DNA of 37,742 nucleotides from Bacteroidales bacterium (GTDB lineage: Bacteria > Bacteroidota > Bacteroidia > Bacteroidales > JAAUTT01), in assembly GCA_025361285.1 (NCBI GenBank), contig JANYAP010000185.1, positions 1 to 37,742 on the forward strand. Reading direction: 5' to 3'. The position numbers and the translations under genes are program-made. Under the pieces are notes generated by a model. The model made no database searches. It was not told the DNA's origin and saw nothing but the letters and a program-made list of their open reading frames with translations. Below, piece by piece: positions 14,489 to 23,531 of this stretch (position 1 is its first letter; the number at the start of each line of letters is the position of its first letter).

Positions 14489-17149
14489 TTGAATAAACAA
14501 CCCACGGTGAACCGAATATATAGCTTTTCGAAAATAATTCTTATACTGGTATTTGCATTCCTATTATCGTGTTCGCAGCAGAAAAACACCACCATATCTC
14601 GCACGTATCATGGCATAACTGCAAAATACAACATTCTGTTTAATGGCAGCGAAGGCTATAAAAAGGGTTTGAAGCAAATTGACGATACCTACAAGGACGA
14701 TTATTCGCGCATTTTACCCGTGTTTACTTATGGAAATAAGGAAATTGCAGGTGCCATATCTTCCAACATGGATATTGGAATAAAAAAAGCCTCGAAACTT
14801 ATTACCCTTCACTCAATTAAAGCTAAGCCGAAGGAAAAGAAGAGGAAAATGTCGGAAAAGGATAAAGAGTTTTACAACAAAAACGAATTTAACCGATGGG
14901 TGGACGATGCATATATGTTAATTGGCAAGTCGTATTTTTATAAAATGGACTATGTAAATGCAAAAGAATCGTTTAGCTTTATTACGCGCGAATTTCCTAA
15001 AGACCGAGTAAAGTTCGAAAGCTTAATTTGGCTTATTCGAATAAATTCGCAAAACGCTGAATATAAGGACGCTGAAAAGCAATTAACTACTTTGGAAAGC
15101 GATAAAAAATTTCCGAAGGAACTAACCCTCGATTTGCAAACAACGGGTGCCGACTTGGCCTTAAAGCAAAACCAATACGAGCGCGCAGCCAAATATCTCG
15201 AAAAAGCACTTTTAAAACTCCACACCAAGAAATTAAAGCTACGGTATCGCTTTATTCTTGCCCAGTTATACCAAAAAACTGGCAATTTAAGTAAGGCAAC
15301 CGAAATGTACACGTATATTATTAAGCATAACCCTCCTTACGAGATGACTTTCAACGCCCAAATAAACATGGCAGAATCGGTTGAGGCAGGCACAAAAAGT
15401 ACGCAAATGGTTCGCAGCAGGCTTAAAAAGATGCTCCGCGACCAGAAAAACTTCGATTTTCGCGACCAAATATATTACGCACTTGCTAATTTGGAGATGA
15501 AAGAAGGTAATCGAGAACAGGCAATAGAATTTTACAAGGAATCGGTAAAAGTAAGCACCACAAATACCGACCAAAAAGCACTCTCGTGCCTTACCCTTGC
15601 CGATATGTTTTATGCCGAAAAAAAATACGTTCCCGCTCAAGCATTTTACGATAGTACCCTCTTAAATATAGCTCAGGACTATCCAGGCATTCCAAACTTG
15701 AAAATAAAGGCTACAAGCTTAAACCGACTAGTTGAAGCACTAAACACCATTTCGTTCGAAGATAGCGTTCAAATTGTTGCCAAACTTCCTGAAGCCGACC
15801 AATTAAGACTAATAGATGGAATTATATACAATTTAAAAAAGGCTGAAGAGGAAGCCAAGGAAGCTGAAGTACAACGTTTACAGGAATACTATAACAATCA
15901 GAATCTTAAAAATAACGCAAACGATGCTTCGACCCAAGCAAAATGGTATTTTTACAACCCCGTATCGGTAGCGCAAGGAACAAGAGATTTTCAATTGCGA
16001 TGGAACAAACGTAAATTGGAAGATAACTGGAGACGGCGTAATAAAAGTGTAATGTCATTTGATGGCGATGTAGCTGAAAATGAATACTCAGATAAAAAAC
16101 TCGATAAGGACAAAAAAAAGAAACTCGATAACAAATCGCCAGAGTTCTATATTCAAAATCTTCCGTTAACCGTCTCAATGTTAACTGTTTCGAAACAGCG
16201 CGTGTTAGATGGCTATTTTAATGCTGGGCAGGTTTACCGAAACGAACTTAAAGATTTAAACGAGGCCGTGGCTATTTACGAAAAAATGATGGAACGGTTT
16301 CCTAATTGCGAATACAACACAAATGTTTATTACCAGCTATATACAATGTTTACCGAAATGGGAAATGCCTCTAAAGCAACGTATTACAAAAATCTTATTA
16401 TTTCGAAGTTTCCCGAAAGCTTGTATGCAAAACTGCTTTCCGACCCCGAATACTACAAACAACTAATAGAAAAAGAAAAGGAAGCCGACAACTATTACGA
16501 AGAAACCTATAATTTATATAATTCGAGCAATTTTACTCAAGTTATATCTAACGCAAACTCAGCCAGCACCCGTTTCAAGGGAAATGCGGTAATACCCAAA
16601 TTTGCACTTTTAAAAGCCTTGGCAATTGGCAAAACATCCGACCCAATGTCGTTTAGAAACGAACTTACTGAAGTAGCAAAAAACTATCCCACAAACGAAG
16701 TGGCAGTAAGGGCTAACGAAATAATTGGATTTATGAACACCTATAAACCCGAAACCAAGCAACTGGAGGACAAAAAGATAGCCGAGATAATTTATAACTC
16801 AAGCGATTCATCCTCATTTCTTGTGGCTTTGGTGGTCGACCGAAAAGAAGATATCAATCAGATAGTGTTCGACTTAATAAATTTTAATCTCGATAATTTT
16901 AGCAACGACCATCTCGAACTTAACAACGAGAATTTCGGCAAAACTTATAAACTCCTCATAATAAAGAGTTTCGCCGATAAAGATAAAGCCATGAAGTACT
17001 TCACTAGTTTAGCAGCTAAACCCGAAACACTAAAGAACATAAAAAGCGATACAAAACTTCAATTTGTTATTTCGCTTGTAAATTTGGAAATGCTTCGCAA
17101 ACAGGACAATGCAGACACTTACATGCAATTTTTTAAGAAACACTTTTAA
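14489..17149 (+). CDS. sprE: SprE/PorW-like TPR lipoprotein (type IX secretion / gliding)
   Basis: This large lipoprotein, 886 residues, resembles SprE of Flavobacterium and PorW of Porphyromonas, which are required for the type IX secretion system and gliding. The signal peptide ends FAFLLSCSQQ, with the lipidated cysteine at residue 28 (counting from the TTG). The mature N-terminus carries TYHGITAKYNILFNGSEGYKKGLKQI, a hallmark of the family. Many tetratricopeptide-like helices follow (for example YFYKMDYVNAKESFSFITREFP, QYERAAKYLEKAL, YRNELKDLNEAVAIYEKMMERFPN). A lysine-rich stretch of about 500-570 separates two repeat blocks. The start is uncertain: the TTG at 14489 or the GTG at 14507, the second giving a more compact signal peptide. 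It probably sits on the periplasmic face of the outer membrane. Confidence 0.87.
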   Translation: MNKQPTVNRIYSFSKIILILVFAFLLSCSQQKNTTISRTYHGITAKYNILFNGSEGYKKGLKQIDDTYKDDYSRILPVFTYGNKEIAGAISSNMDIGIKKASKLITLHSIKAKPKEKKRKMSEKDKEFYNKNEFNRWVDDAYMLIGKSYFYKMDYVNAKESFSFITREFPKDRVKFESLIWLIRINSQNAEYKDAEKQLTTLESDKKFPKELTLDLQTTGADLALKQNQYERAAKYLEKALLKLHTKKLKLRYRFILAQLYQKTGNLSKATEMYTYIIKHNPPYEMTFNAQINMAESVEAGTKSTQMVRSRLKKMLRDQKNFDFRDQIYYALANLEMKEGNREQAIEFYKESVKVSTTNTDQKALSCLTLADMFYAEKKYVPAQAFYDSTLLNIAQDYPGIPNLKIKATSLNRLVEALNTISFEDSVQIVAKLPEADQLRLIDGIIYNLKKAEEEAKEAEVQRLQEYYNNQNLKNNANDASTQAKWYFYNPVSVAQGTRDFQLRWNKRKLEDNWRRRNKSVMSFDGDVAENEYSDKKLDKDKKKKLDNKSPEFYIQNLPLTVSMLTVSKQRVLDGYFNAGQVYRNELKDLNEAVAIYEKMMERFPNCEYNTNVYYQLYTMFTEMGNASKATYYKNLIISKFPESLYAKLLSDPEYYKQLIEKEKEADNYYEETYNLYNSSNFTQVISNANSASTRFKGNAVIPKFALLKALAIGKTSDPMSFRNELTEVAKNYPTNEVAVRANEIIGFMNTYKPETKQLEDKKIAEIIYNSSDSSSFLVALVVDRKEDINQIVFDLINFNLDNFSNDHLELNNENFGKTYKLLIIKSFADKDKAMKYFTSLAAKPETLKNIKSDTKLQFVISLVNLEMLRKQDNADTYMQFFKKHF

Positions 17150-17167
17150 GATCGTTAAGCATAACTT

Positions 17168-17208
17168 CCCCCCCCCTACACTCCAAAATGTTTTTTTTGG
17201 CAGAAGTG
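17168..17208 (+). terminator. C9 tract and weak terminator-like hairpin after sprE
   Basis: A run of nine C (17168-17176) is followed by a hairpin with CCAAAA (17183-17188) pairing TTTTGG (17195-17200) and an outer CACT/AGTG (17179-17182 with 17205-17208). The T-run is inside the loop and stem, not after it, so termination is uncertain. Confidence 0.35.
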
Positions 17209-17241
17209 AGGTTTAATTTAAAATAATCTCCAAAAAAAACT

Positions 17242-17249
17242 TAACTTTG
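17242..17249 (+). promoter_or_regulatory. -7 box upstream of the Ig-like repeat gene
   Basis: TAACTTTG matches TAnnTTTG. The start codon lies 82 bases downstream, giving a leader of about 75 bases. No -33 TTG is apparent. Confidence 0.5.
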
Positions 17250-17331
17250 AACAAAAGGGCATAACCTTAATGATAATATTACGTTAGACAGATAAATATT
17301 ATCTAATAAAAATGTGTTAATATAGTTAATT

Positions 17332-19098
17332 ATGAGAATCATAGCTTTATCAAGTTTTTTAGCTTCGTTGTTTTTAGCATCAGCAACTGCTCAAATACAG
17401 TTACAACACGATAAAAAAGTTTACGTTAGTGCCGACAAAAAGGTGTATATCAATAAAGATCAACCAATTTACTTTCGTATATCAACATCGCCCGATGCGA
17501 ATGCTCCGTCGTACATACTTCCTAGCGAGCAAACGGCGCAATATGCCAACCCAATGTATTTCGATACAGAAGGTAGAAATACGCTCCGTTCGCCATCGGC
17601 AGTGGATTCAATAACAAAAAAAACAATCTTACCTAAACAAGATGTACAGTTTGATATGTATGCCGATGGTATCAATCCTGCAACAACAATGCATATAACT
17701 GGGTCTGATAAGCATATAAGCCACAATAAAATATACTACGGGCAAGGTTTGAAAATGGCACTTAAAGCAAAGGATGGCATTTCGGGTGTCGACAAAACCT
17801 ACATCTCGATAAACGAAACTCCATACACCGATTTTGCTGCAATTACTTCACCTTTTGAAATGCAGAAAGAATATACTATAAAATATTACTCTGTTGATAA
17901 TGTTGGTAATGTTGAAGTTCCTTTAACTATATCTTTCGAAACCGATTACACAGCACCATTAACTAACTTTAAAATTTTGGGCGAAAGTAAAGGTAACGTG
18001 TTGTCGTCCAAAGCTTCCATAAGCCTCACCAGTATCGATACCCTTTCGGGAGTTAAAGCCATAATGTATTCGATAAACGACGCTTCAGCAAAGGTATATA
18101 CCGCTCCTATCCCACTTTCGGTATTAAAAGATGGGAAATCGAAAATACGGTATTATGCAATTGATTACGTGGGTAATAAAGAAGAAGAAAGAATTATAGC
18201 AGCATCAACCGAAACTATGGGCGAAAACACCGATGCGTCCGCCTTTAGCTTCTATATCGATAAGGAAGCACCTACAATTTCGAGCGAAATTATTGGCGAT
18301 CAGCACAAAGGAAAACAGCTATACATCTCGGCACGAAGCAAATTTCAGATAAATGCAATTGATGAAAAATCAGGGGTCGACAAAGTTCTTTATAGCATTA
18401 ATAACAGCACGTTAAAAGATATTTACGCCGAACCCTTTACCCTAAACAATAGTGGAGCGCAGTCGATTTTTTTCGCATCATCGGACAATGTTGGAAACTT
18501 TGCATTGGCTAAAACTCAACAATTGTATGTAGATGCAAGTCAACCATCAACTAAACATGCATTTATAGGGAATCAGTATAAAAGTCGCGATACACTATTT
18601 ATAACCTCAAACACAAAACTATCGTTAACCAGCATCGATGCAGGCTCGGGTATATCAAGCATAAAATATATTATCGACGGAAAAACACCCGAAAATTACA
18701 CCCAGTCTATTCAGTTCGATCGGGAAGGCTTTCATTCCGTTGAATATGGTGCTACTGATAATGTGAACAATGCCGAAGAAACCAAAAAATGTACATTTAT
18801 AATCGATAACACACCGCCACAAATATTGTATCACTTTAGTGTAAAGGAAATTGGCGAAAAAACCGTTCGCAACGAAAAATACACAATATACCCTTCAAAT
18901 GCCATGCTTTATTTGGCTGCAACCGATAACAACTCGGGAAGCGAAAGTATTAGCTACCGTGTTAACGACCAAAAGGAAACACTAAACCAGATACCAATAA
19001 AAGGCTTTACACCAGGCAATTATCAGGTGGAAGTACTTGCTAACGATGTTCTTAAGAATAAAACATCTCTAATAATCAGGTTTTCAATAGAAAAGTAA
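17332..19098 (+). CDS. Secreted protein with repeated OmpL47/Ig-like beta domains
   Basis: This is an exported 588-residue protein. A Sec signal peptide (SSFLASLFLASATAQ) covers about the first 20 residues. The rest is four to five copies of a domain of about 95 residues with the pattern SGV-x-YSIN ... Y-x-P ... G-x-x-x-I-x-YYAxDxVGN. Examples are GISGVDKTYISINE ... YSVDNVGNVE, LSGVKAIMYSIND ... YYAIDYVGNKE, KSGVDKVLYSINN ... ASSDNVGNFA and GSGISSIKYIIDG ... GATDNVNNAE. This repeat is typical of bacterial Ig-like/OmpL47-type extracellular modules. No type IX sorting domain is evident at the C-terminus, which ends in a beta strand (SLIIRFSIEK). Ligand and function are unknown. The YfiR-like gene follows after 28 bases, suggesting co-transcription. 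Confidence 0.82.
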   Translation: MRIIALSSFLASLFLASATAQIQLQHDKKVYVSADKKVYINKDQPIYFRISTSPDANAPSYILPSEQTAQYANPMYFDTEGRNTLRSPSAVDSITKKTILPKQDVQFDMYADGINPATTMHITGSDKHISHNKIYYGQGLKMALKAKDGISGVDKTYISINETPYTDFAAITSPFEMQKEYTIKYYSVDNVGNVEVPLTISFETDYTAPLTNFKILGESKGNVLSSKASISLTSIDTLSGVKAIMYSINDASAKVYTAPIPLSVLKDGKSKIRYYAIDYVGNKEEERIIAASTETMGENTDASAFSFYIDKEAPTISSEIIGDQHKGKQLYISARSKFQINAIDEKSGVDKVLYSINNSTLKDIYAEPFTLNNSGAQSIFFASSDNVGNFALAKTQQLYVDASQPSTKHAFIGNQYKSRDTLFITSNTKLSLTSIDAGSGISSIKYIIDGKTPENYTQSIQFDREGFHSVEYGATDNVNNAEETKKCTFIIDNTPPQILYHFSVKEIGEKTVRNEKYTIYPSNAMLYLAATDNNSGSESISYRVNDQKETLNQIPIKGFTPGNYQVEVLANDVLKNKTSLIIRFSIEK

Positions 19099-19126
19099 TG
19101 TATTTAAAATAGAGCACAAATACGCT

Positions 19127-19633
19127 ATGCGAAAAATACTAACGTCTATTATACTTATAGTTACGTTTGCGTCAAATGCAAGCTCGCAGGAAGAGAATTT
19201 TATTGCTGCGTCGATATATAATTTTACGCGCAACATCGAATGGCCTGACAATACAAAAGGTGGCGATTTTATTATCGGTGTTATAGGTCATAAATCGGTG
19301 TACGACAAGCTTAAAGAAATTACCGAAGGTCGAAAAATGGAAAATCAAAATTTCCTAATTCGATACTTCGATACTACCAAGAGCATTACGCAAAGCCATA
19401 TTCTATTTGTAGGTTTTTGGCAAAGTAAAGATTTACAATCGATTTGCGAAAAAACTTCTAGTGCCCAAACTCTTATTATTTCCGAAAAAGATGGAATGAT
19501 AGAAAGCGGAGCAGCCATTAATTTCGTGGTTCGTAATGGCGTAATAAAATTTGAGATAAAAAGAAGCAATATCGAAAAACGCAAGTTAATTGTAGGTAAT
19601 GCACTAGTTAACCTTGCCTACAAAACATATTAA
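19127..19633 (+). CDS. YfiR/DUF4154-family periplasmic protein
   Basis: The 168-residue exported protein has a signal peptide ending ASNASSQ and the YfiR-like (DUF4154) pattern: AASIYNFTRNIEWPD at the mature N-terminus, FIIGVIGHKSVYDKL, HILFVGFWQSKDLQSI, TLIISEKDGMIESGAAINFVVRNGVIKFEI and a C-terminal NALVNLAYKTY. YfiR of Pseudomonas restrains a membrane diguanylate cyclase. In Bacteroidota, related proteins are commonly found next to sensor kinases or secreted proteins. No partner kinase or cyclase gene is visible in this window, so the role is unassigned. It probably shares a transcript with the Ig-like repeat gene. Confidence 0.82.
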   Translation: MRKILTSIILIVTFASNASSQEENFIAASIYNFTRNIEWPDNTKGGDFIIGVIGHKSVYDKLKEITEGRKMENQNFLIRYFDTTKSITQSHILFVGFWQSKDLQSICEKTSSAQTLIISEKDGMIESGAAINFVVRNGVIKFEIKRSNIEKRKLIVGNALVNLAYKTY

Positions 19634-19724
19634 TTTAAGACCTCTTGACTTGGTGTAAACTATATTGTCGAAATTATCTCCATAAATACAAGGTTAATAA
19701 GGTTTATTTAACTCGGTATATAAA

Positions 19725-19789
19725 TTTCTACTAAGGTTAACAAATTTAAAATAAGGTTTTTAACTATACTTCTTTAACCTTAGTAGAAA
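19725..19789. repeat. Perfect 16-base inverted repeat
   Basis: TTTCTACTAAGGTTAA at 19725-19740 is the exact reverse complement of 19774-19789. The loop is 33 bases and no T-run follows. Its role is unknown; it could be a terminator variant for the YfiR-like gene or a protein-binding dyad. Confidence 0.75.
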
Positions 19790-19840
19790 AAGTTGAGCCT
19801 TTTCAACCAACCTTGTTACCTTATTACCTTATTGCTACCT

Positions 19841-19867
19841 CTTGGCTCTTGGCTCTTAAATCTTGCG
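19841..19867. repeat. Heptanucleotide array (CTTGGCT)
   Basis: CTTGGCT, CTTGGCT, CTTAAAT, CTTGCGT: four seven-base steps. It is preceded by period-eight ACCTTATT-type repeats. It is the reverse complement of the CCAAGAG family seen at 4353 and 36415. Confidence 0.7.
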
Positions 19868-19924
19868 TTTTACATTTTTTTTCATAACAATACAAATGAT
19901 TAATTTATTTTTATCAGAAAAGTG

Positions 19925-19932
19925 TAATTTTG
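19925..19932 (+). promoter_or_regulatory. -7 box of the CoA-transferase gene
   Basis: TAATTTTG matches TAnnTTTG. The ATG is 79 bases downstream. No -33 TTG is evident. Confidence 0.45.
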
Positions 19933-20011
19933 CATTTTTAAAAAAACCAGCAAGCTTTATAATTAAATCAATCAAATAAGCAACATTGGCTTATTATTAA
20001 ATATATTTCAA

Positions 20012-21508
20012 ATGGCACTACGTTTTATGACTGCCGAAGAGGCGGCTTCGATTGTTAAGCATGGCGACAACCTAGGATTTAGCGGCTTTACGCCAGCTGG
20101 CTCCCCAAAAGAAGTACCAACAGCTATTGCCGAAAGGGCTATGGCAGAGCATGCTAACGGCAAACCGTTTAAGATAGGTATGTTTACTGGCGCATCAACT
20201 GGCGATTCGCTCGATGGCGCATTAGCCCGCGCCAATGCAATAGCATTTCGCACTCCATATCAAGCGAATAGCGATTTAAAAGAATTGCTCAATTCGGGAG
20301 ATGTTAATTATTACGACATGCACCTTTCGCAAATAGCCCAAGAGCTGCGATATGGATTTCTGGGCAAAGTAGATATTGCAGTAATTGAAGCCTGCGACGT
20401 AACCGAAAATGGCGAAATTTTCCTTACAACGGGTGTTGGCATTTCGCCCACTCTAGCTCGGTTGGCTAAAAAAATTATAATCGAATTAAACCATAAACAC
20501 CCAAAATCACTTAAAGGTGTGCATGATATATACGAGCCTCTCGATCCACCTTTCCGCAAGGAGATACCTATTTTTAATGTAAACGACCGAATTGGTAAAG
20601 AGTTCATAAAGGTTGATCCATCGAAAATAATAGGGGTTGTTGAAACAAACCGAGCCGATGAAGTTGGCGGATTTGCCCCAATAGCGCCAGTTACAGCTAA
20701 AATTGGCGAAAACGTAGCAGCCTTTTTAGCTAGCCAAATACGTAGCGGAGTTATTCCTAAAGAATTTCTCCCAATTCAATCGGGCGTAGGAAACATTGCG
20801 AATGCCGTGCTGGCGTCGTTAGGAGCGAACCCCGATATTCCGCCCTTTAAAATGTACACCGAAGTTATTCAAGATTCTGTTATCGACCTTATGAAGGATG
20901 GAAATGTTACATTTGCAAGTGGCTGCTCGCTTACAATTAGTCCAACCGTACTCGAAGAAGTTTACAACAATTTCGATTACTTCCGTAGTAAATTTATACT
21001 TCGTCCTCAGGAACTTTCAAACAACCCCGAGGTAGTTCGCCGGTTAGGCTTAATAACCATTAACACAGCGCTTGAAGCCGATATATTTGGAAATGTGAAC
21101 AGTACACACGTTCTCGGAAAACACATGATAAATGGCTTAGGCGGTTCTGGCGATTTTACCCGTAACAGTTTCTTCTCCATATTTACATGTCCTTCGATAG
21201 CCAAAGGTGGCAAAATTAGTGCTATAGTGCCAATGGTAAGCCATGTGGATCATAGCGAACACTCGGTAAAGGTAATTATTACCGAACAAGGCATAGCCGA
21301 CTTGCGCGGAAAATCGCCTATTCAGCGCGCTCAAACCATTATCGAAAATTGCGTACACCCTAGTTACAAGGAAATGCTTTGGGATTACATTAAACTCGAG
21401 GAGAAGGTACACACTCCTCAGTCTCTAGCCGCTTGCTTTGGCATGCACGTTCAGTTTGCCAAAACTGGCGATATGCGCGAAACTCAATGGGGCGATTACA
21501 TAGGGTAA
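20012..21508 (+). CDS. Acetyl-CoA hydrolase/succinyl-CoA:acetate CoA-transferase family protein
   Basis: This 498-residue cytoplasmic enzyme belongs to the Ach1/AarC/ScpC family, which moves CoA between short acyl groups such as succinate, acetate and propionate, or hydrolyses acetyl-CoA. Visible landmarks are GDNLGFSGFTPAGSPKEVP at the start, MFTGASTGD, SGVGNIANAVLASLG at about 257-271, the likely catalytic glutamate in MYTEVIQD (E284) and the acyl-CoA loop INGLGGSGDFTRNSF. ITEQGIADLRGKSP occurs near the C-terminus. The length and conserved glutamate favour transferase activity, a common way for fermentative Bacteroidota to form acetate, propionate or succinate end products. The exact acyl specificity cannot be read from sequence. 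A strong terminator follows. Confidence 0.93.
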   Translation: MALRFMTAEEAASIVKHGDNLGFSGFTPAGSPKEVPTAIAERAMAEHANGKPFKIGMFTGASTGDSLDGALARANAIAFRTPYQANSDLKELLNSGDVNYYDMHLSQIAQELRYGFLGKVDIAVIEACDVTENGEIFLTTGVGISPTLARLAKKIIIELNHKHPKSLKGVHDIYEPLDPPFRKEIPIFNVNDRIGKEFIKVDPSKIIGVVETNRADEVGGFAPIAPVTAKIGENVAAFLASQIRSGVIPKEFLPIQSGVGNIANAVLASLGANPDIPPFKMYTEVIQDSVIDLMKDGNVTFASGCSLTISPTVLEEVYNNFDYFRSKFILRPQELSNNPEVVRRLGLITINTALEADIFGNVNSTHVLGKHMINGLGGSGDFTRNSFFSIFTCPSIAKGGKISAIVPMVSHVDHSEHSVKVIITEQGIADLRGKSPIQRAQTIIENCVHPSYKEMLWDYIKLEEKVHTPQSLAACFGMHVQFAKTGDMRETQWGDYIG

Positions 21509-21534
21509 TTTAATATACTTTTAAACAACATTAT

Positions 21535-21572
21535 AAGAGCCGAAAGTTTAAGTAAACCTTCGGCTCTTTTAT
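21535..21572 (+). terminator. Strong intrinsic terminator after the CoA-transferase gene
   Basis: AAGAGCCGAA (21535-21544) pairs with TTCGGCTCTT (21559-21568), with a loop of about 14 bases and a TTTTATTATT tail. Confidence 0.92.
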
Positions 21573-21619
21573 TATTGCGCCTTACCGCTTCTGTTTTATA
21601 AATTTAATAACCTAATAGC

Positions 21620-21648
21620 TTGAAAAACCAAACATACATGTATTTTTG
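21620..21648 (+). promoter_or_regulatory. tadA promoter
   Basis: A -33 TTG (21620-21622) and -7 TATTTTTG (21641-21648) are separated by 18 bases, close to the Bacteroidota consensus. The ATG is 37 bases downstream. Confidence 0.55.
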
Positions 21649-21685
21649 TAAGATATTTAATAGTACTGATATACTATAACTTAAT

Positions 21686-22126
21686 ATGATATTTACGCAT
21701 CAATATTTTATGAACGAAGCCTTAAAAGAGGCTCGTAAAGCTTTAAATAAGAACGAAGTACCTATTGGAGCAGTGGTAGTTTGCCAAAATACAATTATTG
21801 CCCGAGCTCATAACCTTACCGAAACACTAAACGATGTTACCGCTCATGCCGAAATGCAGGCAATTACATCGGCGGCCAATTACCTTAACGGGAAATACCT
21901 CGACCAATGCACTTTGTATGTAACTTTGGAACCATGCCCAATGTGCGCAGGAGCATTGTATTGGGCGCATTTAGCCGAATTAGTTTTCGGAGCATTCGAT
22001 ACAAAACGAGGATACACAACAATAAAAACACCATTCCTTCATCCTAAAACCAAAGTTGAAACAGGTGTGCTAGCCGAGGAAGCTTCGCAATTATTAAAAG
22101 ATTTTTTTGCAAAAAAAAGAAATTAA
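21686..22126 (+). CDS. tadA: tRNA-specific adenosine deaminase
   Basis: TadA converts adenosine 34 to inosine in the anticodon of tRNA-Arg(ACG). The 146-residue protein has the cytidine/adenosine deaminase zinc site: HAE at 54-56 and PCPMC with cysteines 84 and 87. GAVVVCQNTIIARAHN and GAFDTKRG match the TadA subgroup rather than cytidine or guanine deaminases. A homologous fold appears again in the dCMP deaminase at 27152. The stop codon is followed within a few bases by a 7-8-base repeat array. Confidence 0.93.
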   Translation: MIFTHQYFMNEALKEARKALNKNEVPIGAVVVCQNTIIARAHNLTETLNDVTAHAEMQAITSAANYLNGKYLDQCTLYVTLEPCPMCAGALYWAHLAELVFGAFDTKRGYTTIKTPFLHPKTKVETGVLAEEASQLLKDFFAKKRN

Positions 22127-22132
22127 AAATGG

Positions 22133-22210
22133 AAAAATGACAAATTACAGATGTGCAAATTACAAATGAGGAAATGACAAATGTGAAGATGTGAAAATTA
22201 CAAATTATCA
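22133..22210. repeat. 7-8-base repeat array (GACAAAT / TACAAAT)
   Basis: Alternating units GACAAAT, TACAGAT, GTGCAAAT, TACAAAT, GAGGAAAT, GACAAAT, GTGAAGAT, GTGAAAAT, TACAAAT run between the tadA stop and the next gene. This is a mixture of seven- and eight-base periods, less regular than the other arrays. Confidence 0.65.
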
Positions 22211-22238
22211 ATAAAAAATAGCCCATAAAAAATAAAAA

Positions 22239-23531
22239 ATGATTATTGAGATACTTATAATATTGGGATTGATAGCGCTTAACGGACTTTTTGCTATGGC
22301 CGAAATTGCAATGGTATCGGCACGCCGTTCCAAACTAGAGCATTCGGCGGCAAATGGCGATCGAAAATCGGCGCAAGTGCTGTCGATACTTAGCAATCCA
22401 GGTAAGTTTCTTTCAACCGTGCAAATAGGAATGACCTTTGTTAATGTGTTTACCGGTGTTTATTCCGGAGCATCTATTGCTAATAAAGTAGCTATTTGGT
22501 TCGATCAATTTCCAACAATACAGCCATATAGCCATAGTATTGCTATTACCTTGGTAGTTGTACTTATTACATTTTTTACGCTCGTAATTGGCGAACTTGT
22601 GCCCAAGCAAATAGGTATGATACGATCCGAAGGTATTGCCCGAAATGCTGCCTTTCCCATGAAATACTTCTCCATATTTGCCTTTCCGCTAATATGGTTT
22701 CTGAGTATGCCTGGCGAAAAAATTGTTAAGCTTCTGAAGATAAAACCTTCACACGATTCGAAAGTTACTGAAGATGAAATAAAGGCTATAATTAACGAAG
22801 GACGGCAAGATGGCGAAATTCAAGAGATTGAACAGGATATTGTAGAGCGTGTGTTTCATCTTGGCGATCGTAAAGCGGGGTCGCTTATGACTCATCGCAC
22901 CGATCTCGATTATTTAGATATAAGCAATACCGAGGAAGATATTAAATCGAAAATAATTTCGGGGCTGCATTCAGTATATCCAGTTTGCGAAAATAATCTC
23001 GATAAAGTACTTGGCGTAGTTCTTGTTAAAGAATTGTTTACAAGTCACTTATTAAAAGAACCTATTAGCTTAGCTAAATACCTAAAGGAACCTTTATACA
23101 TTTTAGAAAGCAATACAGCCTATGAAGTTCTCGAAAAATTTCGCGAAGTTAAACAACATCATGGTTTAGTTGTTGATGAATACGGGTCGGTAGTTGGGTT
23201 AATTACGTTAAATAATATTTTGGAAGCACTTGTAGGCGAAATTCCAAAAAGCGACCAAACCGAATTCGAAATTGTTGAGCGCGAAGATGGTTCGTGGCTT
23301 GTAGACGGCCAACTGCCGTTCTTCGAATTTGTTCAGGAATTTGACATTCAATATTTCGATAAAACAAAAATTAAGTACAACACACTTGGAGGATTCGCTC
23401 TATCGCACCTACGTAAGATTCCTAAAACTGGTGAGAAGTTTTGGTGGCGCGAGTACGAATTTGAAATTGTTGACATGGACGACAACAGAATTGATAAGAT
23501 ATTGGTTAAGAAAGTCGGAAGTCGGAAGTAA
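22239..23531 (+). CDS. CNNM/CorC-HlyC family membrane protein (DUF21 and CBS domains)
   Basis: This 430-residue inner-membrane protein has the CNNM layout. Residues 1 to about 200 are a DUF21 transmembrane domain (ILGLIALNGLFAMAEIAMVSARRSKLE, VGIGELVPKQIG-type motif as VIGELVPKQIG). Residues from about 200 to 335 are a pair of CBS domains (RVFHLGDRKAGSLMTHRTDLDYLD, HHGLVVDEYGSVVGLITLNNILEALVGEI). The rest is a CorC/HlyC transporter-associated domain. Relatives take part in magnesium or cobalt export; GldE of gliding bacteria is also in this family, but I cannot assign that name from sequence. Oddly, the last residues (VGSRK) and the stop codon are encoded by the GTCGGAA heptamer array, so the C-terminus may have been created or reset by repeat growth. 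Confidence 0.9.
   Translation: MIIEILIILGLIALNGLFAMAEIAMVSARRSKLEHSAANGDRKSAQVLSILSNPGKFLSTVQIGMTFVNVFTGVYSGASIANKVAIWFDQFPTIQPYSHSIAITLVVVLITFFTLVIGELVPKQIGMIRSEGIARNAAFPMKYFSIFAFPLIWFLSMPGEKIVKLLKIKPSHDSKVTEDEIKAIINEGRQDGEIQEIEQDIVERVFHLGDRKAGSLMTHRTDLDYLDISNTEEDIKSKIISGLHSVYPVCENNLDKVLGVVLVKELFTSHLLKEPISLAKYLKEPLYILESNTAYEVLEKFREVKQHHGLVVDEYGSVVGLITLNNILEALVGEIPKSDQTEFEIVEREDGSWLVDGQLPFFEFVQEFDIQYFDKTKIKYNTLGGFALSHLRKIPKTGEKFWWREYEFEIVDMDDNRIDKILVKKVGSRK

Larger units (their letters stand above)
19634..20011. other. 378-base gap with hairpin, repeats and promoter
   Basis: No gene is seen. The gap contains a perfect 16-base inverted repeat (19725-19740 with 19774-19789, TTTCTACTAAGGTTAA and its complement) with a 33-base loop. 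Iterated AAGGTTAA/ACCTTATT words flank it on both sides. TTGGCTC heptamers are at 19841-19867 and a promoter box at 19925-19932. Confidence 0.7.
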
